The translations under genes were made by a program, and so were the position numbers. Positions 56,225 to 64,000 of a DNA stretch of 64,000 nucleotides are shown here, piece after piece. Positions within the stretch are counted from its first letter, which is position 1; the number at the start of each line of letters is the position of its first letter. The notes beneath the pieces are model-generated. The model searched no databases, was not told the DNA's origin, and saw only the letters and a list, made by a program, of their open reading frames with translations. Source of the DNA: Thereva unica (taxonomy: Eukaryota; Arthropoda; Insecta; Diptera; Therevidae); assembly GCA_949987705.1 (NCBI GenBank), contig OX465284.1, positions 65,457,470 through 65,521,469 on the forward strand, read 5' to 3'.

Positions 56225-56445
56225 ATAAGTTTAAGAAAAAAACAATTTGACGTGTTTACTCCCAATTTGAAATTGTTTAGTCCCAATTTGAAATTGTTTA
56301 TTCTCAATTTTAAATTATTTAATCCCAATTTGAAATTGTTTAGTCCCAATTTGAAATTTTTTATTCTCAATTTTACATAGTTTAATCCCAATTTGAAATT
56401 GATTAATCCCAATTTGAAATTGATTACTCCCAATTTGAAGGTAAA
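56225..56445. repeat. 21-bp subterminal tandem repeat (about 9-10 units)
   Basis: Units of the type TTTAATCCCAATTTGAAATTG follow one another with small changes. Because 21 is divisible by three, the minus strand reads a false 7-residue repeat protein (KLGLNNF). The array lies 5' of the transposase remnant and recalls the 21-bp array of the element at 26,255-27,440. Such iterated sites usually bind transposase. Confidence 0.85.
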
Positions 56446-56780
56446 ATGGTATAGTTTACTGCCAAGTAGAAACATGACTCGATAATCGAAGGAACGCAAA
56501 TGAAATCCTGTCACTGCGAGGTATTGTTCTTTCAATTGGCAGAAATAATTGATGATAATTTAAACAAAGAATATATCGAACACAATGACCATTGGGAAAA
56601 AAGTTGAGGTCGCCTTAGGGCAAGTTATGCACAAAGAACGTTAAAATCTAACGCGTACAAGACCTATTCCTGCCTGTAGTGCACGTAGTACAAAATTTGT
56701 AGGTGGCGCTCAACATCGAATTTAGAAAAAAGTTATAACATTTTTTTATAGGTATCTCTAATTTTTTTTATGTACCCAAA
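56446..56780. other. No gene seen
   Basis: Flank of the 21-bp array, then DNA without a recognised repeat or frame. The left part may include the outer end of the Tc1-like element. Confidence 0.35.
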
Positions 56781-56860
56781 ATCATGTTTTGCAGATTTCT
56801 CCTTTTTTTTCGTTGTACCCTTTTTCTTTTTTTTTTTTTATTAAAAGGCGTTTTTGCTAG
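56781..56860 (+). mobile_element. Helitron 3' tail with shortened hairpin
   Basis: A T-rich segment with AGATTTCTCC resembles the stretch before the Helitron end at 12,393. It ends AAAAGGCGTTTTTGCTAG followed by T. Compared with AAAGGCG...CGGGTTTTTGCTAG at 12,360-12,393, the TTGCAACGCACGCGGG part that forms the hairpin is missing. Confidence 0.55.
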
Positions 56861-57920
56861 TTATAAATAAAATTAATTGCAGTTGTTGCAAGTTGTGTTC
56901 TCCTAAGTTATAATTTATATTTAATTGATATTATCTGCCACTGCCACCCACAATATAGTCTTTAATAAAATTCATTACAAGGCAAATATTCTCAGTATGT
57001 CAACAATACTTTTCTTTGGAAACAAGAAATTCAATTCATTGTTCTATGAACTGATAACTTTTGAAATTTATTATCCTGATGATATAAGTTCAAAACTTTT
57101 CCTAAGTGAAGCAATAATCAACATTAACACTCTAGAGAATAAAAGATTCTAACTTTTAACATAATAAACATTTTACCATGATACAAAACATTTTTAAGTA
57201 TTTCACAACTTTTCGAGCAAAATCAATCATAATGGCGGAACTCCAGGGAACACTAGAATATCCTGGAAGCTACACATTTTACGACTTCATCTTTCTTTAG
57301 GCATGATTGAAATGTTCCATTCATATTCCGTGTGAAAAAATCCAACCACTCTCACTTTCCTTAGGCAACAACCATTCATCACCTTTTTTGTGGGGCACAT
57401 GAGTATTAAATCATGCCTAACACGAATGTGTCCTCTACATTCTTAACTTCACCGTATTTTTTATATTTACATATACGTATGTATATAGAATATAGTAGGT
57501 GTATAAACTTAGAATGTTTTTATTTTTAAGTCCGTATTCTCCAGCCAACTCTTCAAAATCGCGATTCCAGGTGAATAGAACCAATTTAAAATTGCGAAGA
57601 CGACACTTCCTTGCTTCCTCTCCCTGTCGGGGCGTATCAAAGCTGTTAATTAAAATCGAGCACCAATAAAAAGCTTTATTTACAATACACGTGTTTTTCG
57701 TCAAAACATTTACATCCATTCATACAATGGAACAGAATAAGAGACGGTAATAAATTTTGATAGATGATACGCACGTTCCTGAAAAATATTTTGTTTAGGT
57801 GCTCTTTGTTTATCCCCTCAAGTTAGATTCAGGCAAAACAAAGGCATAAATCGAGCATGAGACGTTATGTTTTATAGCTTTCGTTCTAGATAAGTTACCT
57901 GGTATTTTTACCTGTATACA
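56861..57920. other. No gene seen
   Basis: AT-rich DNA. The frame at 56,925-57,152 and the minus-strand frame at 57,435-57,719 have no recognisable domain. Confidence 0.4.
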
Positions 57921-57922
57921 TA

Positions 57923-58171
57923 TCGTCGCTTATCCAGAATAGTGCTACAACTCAAAAATTTCCAATTTCGAGTTTATTTTAATAATGTATAGCTAAATAT
58001 GCATATTTTTATGTAGCAAAAATCCATATTAATACTTCTAAAAATGACCGCTGGAAACCCTCTGGAATCCAAGATCATAACATGGGCTTGTATGAAACTA
58101 AAAACTTTCAAATGGCTCCCCTGTAAAATTCATTGTTTTTGAGTTGTGACACTATTCTGGATAAGCGACGA
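57923..58171. mobile_element. 249-bp MITE, copy 2 (TCGTCGCTTATCC ends)
   Basis: Same element and same length as 43,829-44,077 with about three substitutions. TA flanks both ends (57,921-57,922 and 58,172-58,173). The near identity implies recent movement of both copies. Confidence 0.9.
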
Positions 58172-58784
58172 TATGCCTCCTGCTTGCCGGTGGATGCTGA
58201 AATAGGCTAACAGTGCACTAAGCTCAACAACAGTGAAATGGAGCCTACGTGGCGTTTTATTGTAACTATCAGAGCAGAAACTATTGGTGACGAGCAATGA
58301 AATTGTTTTCAAGCATGTTTTCTTTAAAGGACAACCTCCTGCCCCACCGCCGAAAAGGAACGGAACGTTTTGTTGCATGATTATTTGCATAGATTTCAGG
58401 GACATAAAATAAAAGCATTTTATGACTTCGATGAATGAATATTGGATTTACGTGGAATAATACAAAGATAGTTTGCCTATGTGCTGAGGGAATAAAAGGA
58501 ATTTATTTTTATTAAAATGGAAATCGAAATGATGAAGTTTGACGTGTTTCTTTACATATTGACATCTTGTTTTTATAAAACACGAGCCTATCCCATTCTT
58601 ACGGCTTGGTATTCACTGAAATAAACCAAGGTTACCTGGTTCAGGAATTGTACATTGCGTCAAAAGTTTAAATGTTTATACCCTGGACAGAGAACTGGTA
58701 TGATTTATGAATGAACCAAAGATTATTTAAAGGAACGGTACTATCTGTACTATTTAAGGGTAGTATTTCCAGTGAAAAGGAAGT
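58172..58784. other. No gene seen
   Basis: A minus-strand frame (58,130-58,405) overlaps the MITE and has no recognisable domain. The rest shows no repeat known from elsewhere in the window. Confidence 0.35.
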
Positions 58785-59085
58785 AAAGCATGGTTTCTCA
58801 CAAAGTAGCAAATTGGGACCTATGTTATTTGTATTATACAGATATGATCTCCCAGGCGGGATTGAACAAAATACAATAACTTAATTTATTTATGTGGACA
58901 AAATATACAGAATGTAACTGCCAAAATCGCTTGTATATGAGTGGCTTTGTACTAATCAATTGTGGATCAATTTACAGAAAACAAAATGTATGGTATTTGG
59001 AAAGTCAAGATTTAATGAAGAGGCAGGGAGAGGACAAGAAGTGTTATGGGTTCGAAATTGGAATGGGTTCAAAGATACGCATCTT
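58785..59085 (+). pseudogene. LINE reverse-transcriptase fragment (palm region)
   Basis: The plus strand reads VSQSSKLGPMLFVLYRYDLP-like, a changed GVPQGSxLGPxLF motif. It then gives MFIYVDK-like bases where the YxDD box should be, and WINLQKTKCMVFGKSRFNEE. The catalytic box is destroyed and an internal stop follows. It abuts an unrelated antisense LINE tail at about 59,088. Confidence 0.65.
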
Positions 59086-59087
59086 CT

Positions 59088-59880
59088 TCTTCCTCCACGT
59101 TTCCCTAGGTCTTCCAGCTCGACGGGCTCCTTGCGAATTCCAGCCGATGGCCTGTTTGGCTTGATTTTCGTTTTCGCGTCGATAAGTGTGGCCAATCCAA
59201 TTCCGTTTCCTTTGCCTGATTTGGTCGTCTAATCCTTTATTCCTTTCCTATCCTAGTCCTATTTGATTTTTAGGATACGATGTCGATATCTGTTGAATTG
59301 GGTGACCTTCGTTTGTTTCGCAACCTTACAAAAGAAATGCCTTAACGTTGGAGTTGAAAACGATCTCCATATGTGGAATAGGTATGCAATTTATTTTATT
59401 AAATTAAAATACATTAAGTTTTTTTATTAAAATAAAATTATAAACTTTATTAAAATGAATGAAGAGTGAAAATTATACGGTTTATTCCGCGGTCAAGTCA
59501 GAACTGAACTTAGTTGTAATAATTTTCTTATACTAAGGTACCTATTAAGCGAAAGATCAGCAGATTTCTATCTGATTTTCTAGAATTTAGTCTAGCAAGT
59601 GATTTAAGATCACATGGAGGAAAATGTGTGACTATAGATAAGAAATATGATTGTAGACTAAGAAATATGATTCTAAAGGAATTTATGTGGGAAAGGAAGT
59701 TAGTTACATTGTTTGGATGGGGTTTTTGTGGGAAAAGAAATCAGTTATCCTATTTCGGTTAAAAGCTGATTATTTGGATATATGTATAATTTGCATGTGC
59801 GCTTCTTGCTTTATTTATTTTGTTACTGACGTCTTCTTCCGCACCGCCATTTTCGGAAATAATACTACCGAGGTAACATA
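59088..59880 (-). pseudogene. LINE C-terminal segment (RTE-like tail), interrupted by ~400 bp
   Basis: 59,088-59,385 and 59,795-59,880 match the minus-strand LINE at 50,600-51,090 in order, for example the complements of ATTTGGTCGTCTA, TTAGGATACGA and GTATTATT..GGTGC. Between them, 59,386-59,794 is foreign AT-rich DNA. It appears to be an insertion next to a TGCA/GCAT word, without recognisable ends. The copy is more diverged than the two others. Confidence 0.65.
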
Positions 59881-60285
59881 AATTCCACGTCACGGTTATT
59901 CAGGCCTGTCGGTTTTTTAGGGAATGGAAGAAATTTGTCAGAAGATATTGCCGAAAAGGTCTGTGAATTTCGTAAAAAGAAGATTAGTGTTATTAATCCC
60001 GTGTCTCTTATTTCTTTCATCCGTGTTTTTATAGTGTGGAATCAATTGCAATTAGGGTACGTACAACTGGCTCCGTATAATATTGGTTAAAGGGAATTGT
60101 CCAATTTCTATGGGACTTTGGCCAGTCTTAAACAAACAGTTCAGCTAATAATACATATGTGATTGATTTATTAGCTCAAATCAGTAAGAATGAGGATCTA
60201 CAGCTAGTTTTGTATCAAGATTTTTATTTAGATATTTTTTTAACATTTAATTGAAACAGGTTATGTATGAAATAAAACTTGTTTT
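59881..60285. other. No gene seen
   Basis: Unique-looking AT-rich DNA. No recognised motif or repeat. Confidence 0.35.
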
Positions 60286-60655
60286 TTTTAATTATCTATA
60301 TATTAATACGCAAGCACTTTTTTGTACAGCACTTTATTCGACTTCTACTAAACCGATTTTGCTCAAACTGGTTTTATATGGAAGTCTTAGTCGTAAAGGT
60401 GTGCACAAAACAAGAATTAGTCATTTATCTCATTTCTGTCGCTCGGAAATGAGTATTGCATTTCCCAATATAAATAACAATAAGGTAGAAATTACGGTTA
60501 GCATATAAACAGGCGCATATAAAATTTATTATAATATTAATACGCAAGCACTATTTTTGTACAGATTTATTAACCAACTTTCTCTAAACAGATCTTGCTC
60601 AAATTGGTTTTATATGGAAGACGGAGTCGTAAAGGTGTGCAGAATATAAGTTTCA
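60286..60655. repeat. Two-copy tandem duplication (~245 bp)
   Basis: ATTAATACGCAAGCACT...TTTTGTACAG, CTCAAAYTGGTTTTATATGG and GTCGTAAAGGTGTGCA occur in the same order from about 60,300 and again from about 60,536. The ATATTAATACG start resembles 5' ends of some insect Helitrons, but no matching 3' end lies nearby. The class is therefore open. Confidence 0.6.
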
Positions 60656-61380
60656 TGTTTATACATTATGTTGTGTTTAAAACGGGTAAAAATTAGATAG
60701 AAGTGACATGTTAATTACGTCAGCAATGTGGAAAAGCGACAAGTGCATGAGTAGGAGACATTCTGTTTGTGAATACAAGTTAATTGAACGTGTTATCAGT
60801 AAAGTGACTTTTTTCAATAATTTTGCTGAAAGTGATTGTGTTTTTTCGTATACCTTTTTGTTGAAGTTCATTTGCATTATTGCTGAGAACTCTAACAGCA
60901 TTCTGCAGTGTTTCAACGAAAGGCATGTAATTTGTTTGTATTTGTTTTTAACATAACGAATGAATGTAGTGAATTTTGAAATACATGAATTGTGTTTTTC
61001 ATGATTATTTGCCCATTGATAATTTTTTAACAAATTCAGTACATCAAATATGTTAGTTGAATAAAATGCCCCGTCAAAGGACACTTATGGGAAGAACAGA
61101 AAATACAAGAAAAAGAGAAACACAATAGGTTGGTTTAAAGGCTATTAGGCTGGTTTAAGGAAACTCGGGCAACAATTGAAGGGTTCAAACAAACATATTT
61201 GGAAACATATGTACATCCACTTGAGTTTGAACTCCTTTTGAAAATAATGGGTGAAGGCCATGTATTTTGAAATGTACATACATATTTTGATTTTAATTTA
61301 ATAAAAAAAGGAAACTTTTAATGTTTTGCACGTAATCGACAGATCATTCGACACGCCTATTAATGTATTTACAAATTTTA
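60656..61380. other. No recognisable gene
   Basis: Open frames overlap on both strands at 60,677-61,084. Neither shows a domain, and both are AT-biased. Confidence 0.4.
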
Positions 61381-61404
61381 TAATTTTAAATGACTAAAAA
61401 CTGT

Positions 61405-61950
61405 ATTATTCTCTTTCTAAATAAAGCATGCCTGTTCCGCATATGGAGATCAACGGTGATCTCTACTAACACCAAATTGCGGCTGTTCAACTCCAATGTT
61501 AAGGCAGTTCTTTTGTACGGTTGCGAAACATGGAAAGTCACCCAATTCATCACAGGGCGCCTACAAGTCTTCATCAACAGATGCCTTCGTCGTATCCTAA
61601 AAATCCGCTGGCAAAATAGAATTTCAAACGAAAAACTATGGCGCCGTGCCGGCCAAGAAAGGATAGACGACCAAATCAGGCGAAGGAAATGGAATTGGGT
61701 AGGCTACACCTTGCGACGCGAAAACGAAAATCTAGCCAAACAGGCCCTTGACTGGAATCCGCAAGGTTCCCGTCGAGTAGGAAGATCTAGAACAACGTGG
61801 AGGAGAACCCTACTAGAAGAAGCCGCAACAACTGGGAGATCCTGGTCGAAGTTAAGAGCTGTCGCGCAAAGCAGAGTCCGCTGGAGGGCAACTGTTTCCG
61901 CCCTATGTCCCATGAGGGACTAACAGAGTTTAAAGAAGAAGAAGATTTTG
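61405..61950 (+). pseudogene. LINE reverse-transcriptase C-terminal segment (RTE-like tail), 5' truncated
   Basis: An uninterrupted frame (to 61,923) carries IWRSTVISTNTKLRLFNSNV, LLYGCETWKVTQFITGRLQV, RILKIRWQNRISNEKLWRRA and QIRRRKWNWVGYTLRRENEN. It ends VSALCPMRD before a stop, then AAAGAAGAAGAAG. Identity to the antisense copy at 50,496-50,987 is high, with about 12-15 residue changes in 160 by eye. It is the best preserved of the three copies but lacks the RT catalytic core and endonuclease, so it is dead on arrival. Confidence 0.88.
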
Positions 61951-64000
61951 TGGTCAAATTTTGACCACAGGGCGTTACTAGTGTTTATTTATTAGTCAGA
62001 TTCATAAGTTATGAGAACATTGTCATTATTAGAATTTTTAATTATGTTATTTAATGAAAACTATATTAATATAGTGGAGAGATTGCATTGTATTTTAAAT
62101 CGATTTGAATCGATGAAATTGGAGTTTTGATTTGGCAACACTGAAACCAAATCCGAAGCCGGTTCATGTCTAGCATCAAATAAAATACTAAAAAAAAGGT
62201 TTTTTTTACAATGCCAATTGATACAAAGTTATTTGCACCTGATGTTTATTAAAATAGAATTTAAAATATTGGTAAATTATTTTTTTGCATAGCATCGTGT
62301 ACAAAAATGGCCAAGTTCAGACAATTTCCTTTAAATATGCATAAATTTAAAACCGCCTATTTTTCCGGTTTCAAATTGTATAAAAAACGGTTTTAAAACC
62401 TGGTTTTTAAAAACCAACAAACCCGATTATCGGGGCAGTGGATTTTTTTGCAATCAAGCCTTTTGAGACACCTTGTATGACATGTAAGGAATGATTTGAG
62501 CTGCACAGAAAACATCAAACTGCGCTAATACTAAAAATTGGTTGTCCAAAAACCTCAACGAGTTGCAGAAAGTTCTTCTATCTTTGTTTTATATATTTGT
62601 GACTTCAGGTATTGTTTTAAAATTAGAATTATTAGAATTACTCATTTCCCTTGAACATAAATGCATAATTAATGATTGGAAAACATTCCATTAATTCCTT
62701 AAAACATTGGCTACTGCTTTCCGTATACAGTTTCGTATCCAAAAAGTCACATAAAACTTGAGGTTGATTTAGCGCTGCATTTTCACTGCAAGTTAATTTG
62801 CAGTATTGCCGGATAGCTGCTGCAGTTTTTGACGTTTCCGAACTCGCACAATATCTGCATTCTTTTTAGGCTTTCTTTGGCTTTAATTGCTTTCATACAC
62901 GCAACATATCATACATATTAAAACATCGATGTGGCCTAGGCTTCCGCTTTAATTGTTGTTTTTTAGCGTGGCGTGGTCAGATGATCCTCTCGTGTATTTG
63001 GGCCTTAAGAATACGCTTACCCAATGGACCTTTTAAAGTTTGATAAAAATGGAAAATCTGAAAAGAGGAGTCTTTTGGTAAGTCTGTTTTGAATTATGAT
63101 ATTCCAATATAAAACTTTGCTTCAATATTTAAAGAATTTGCCTTCCGCCTGGGGAAAGTTAGTAAGAAGCGTAAATATTTGTAATTTGCATTTGTAATTG
63201 TGTACACTTTTGAGGGTATTTTTGTAGCTCTGGTTTTTGTTCCTCCACGCGTCCAGGGCTCTCCACTTTTTCTAGGATTTTTTTCCGTCTAATCTTAATA
63301 TAATTTTTTTATTAAATCCACAAACAAGAAACAAATCACGTTCCCTTAATTCTGTTCACGTGCCTATCAATGTCACCCCATCTCCCTTATTATGGTCTTA
63401 GCATTGTTGTTGTTATATTTTTTTGGCGCAGCCTCTTTTTAGGTGACCAATGCTTAATTGTTAATAAGATCAAAAAGTGCCCGTACACGTCTTACCTTTT
63501 TGTTTGGGATGACATTTATTCCACCATTGGCTCATTCTCTCGCTCTCAAAGGAAGGCCGTAAAATTATAAGCCCACTTGCGGTTATCTACCAAAGACACT
63601 TGGGAGTCAGGAGAAGGCCCTTAATGGCCATCAAGATAAAAACTACCCTGTGCGGCATGAAGCTGTGAATCAGGGCGTTAGGACAATAACAACAGAATTA
63701 ACGGCGTAAACTTATCCGGTTTTGCGGTTACGGATAATAAAATATTTAGTTGCCCACACGCCAGGATTCACAGGACCCGGGTGGCACCAGAAATTTTATG
63801 ACCATGGGCTGGACCCAGTGCCGACAGTAATTATTTCATTCAGGACATTTTCAGCCTGCATTTCCGCAGTTCAACTGAATGATTTGTGGAGTTGCGATTC
63901 CTTTTTTTGTTGCTGCTTCTGCTGCTGGTGCTGGTATTATTGTTGTTGCTGTTGCGTTTATTATCCTTTTTATCTTGTTTATTGTTGCTGGTATGTTCAG
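61951..64000. other. No recognisable gene
   Basis: I see no LINE, MITE or satellite sequence here. The final 450 bases are less AT-rich and end in a (TTGCTGCTGNTG)-like trinucleotide stretch (63,910-63,960). Such stretches are common in insect introns and UTRs. The frame at 63,370-63,570 has no domain. This may be part of a host gene's non-coding DNA, but nothing proves it. Confidence 0.4.

Noticed and set aside
56209..56535. Apparent repeat protein (KLGLNNF heptads) on the minus strand
   Set aside because: It is an artefact of a 21-bp DNA tandem repeat whose length is divisible by three.
63370..63570. 66-residue plus-strand frame near the right edge
   Set aside because: No domain, unsupported start, and no sign of splicing or of conservation that can be judged here.

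Overview
The window looks like accessory, repeat-dominated DNA from an arthropod, most likely an insect. It is AT-rich and holds many diverged non-LTR retrotransposon pieces (Jockey/CR1-like, R1-like, and a group with an RTE-like C-terminal tail). It also holds Tc1/mariner-like, Transib-like, Helitron and Helentron-like DNA transposon parts and many short inverted-repeat elements. I cannot name the species. I found no convincing intact host gene, no rRNA or tRNA gene, and no bacterial-style operon or CRISPR array. Every coding stretch I can recognise is broken by stops, frameshifts or truncation.

Layout. 1-146 is the inverted edge of a satellite that reappears further right. 180-3,370 is low-information DNA with no gene seen, followed by a 43-bp-arm hairpin (3,374-3,466), a dispersed repeat (3,500-4,260) and an R1-like LINE remnant (4,785-5,173). 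That remnant is interrupted at a 5-bp duplication (CGTGG) by a 12.6 kb structure with Transib-type ends (5,174-17,818). Inside that structure lie two large tandem arrays of a roughly 122-bp monomer (6,715-12,288 and 12,589-16,433). A Helitron 3' tail and a Helentron-like 3' end separate the arrays. A broken ubiquitin-specific-protease fragment (16,436-16,867) and a foldback element with identical 167-bp arms (16,967-17,460) follow.

17.8-27.4 kb holds a second dispersed-repeat copy, two small inverted-repeat elements, an antisense LINE split by an 855-bp inverted-repeat element, a broken Helitron Rep fragment, and a Tc1-like remnant with iterated 21-bp terminal repeats. 27.4-33 kb has little I can identify, apart from a cluster of TATCGATA motifs near 27.7 kb. 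33-38.5 kb holds an antisense Helitron with a 119-bp minisatellite between TA runs, a mariner-type MITE, an R1-like LINE and a 2.1 kb foldback element.

38.5-64 kb continues in the same style. It contains a third dispersed-repeat copy, a Tc1 transposase remnant, several LINE pieces, and near-identical twin MITEs at 43.8 and 57.9 kb. It also contains a 1.6 kb inverted-repeat element with a nested TAA-flanked MITE, a probable SINE head, and a Helentron-like helicase-endonuclease fragment (51.1-52.1 kb). The last 2 kb has no feature I can identify.

The parts do not form a pathway. They record successive insertions. The most informative structures are the higher-order satellite arrays next to a Helitron end, the 12.6 kb Transib-bounded block, and the nested insertions whose removal closes older elements.
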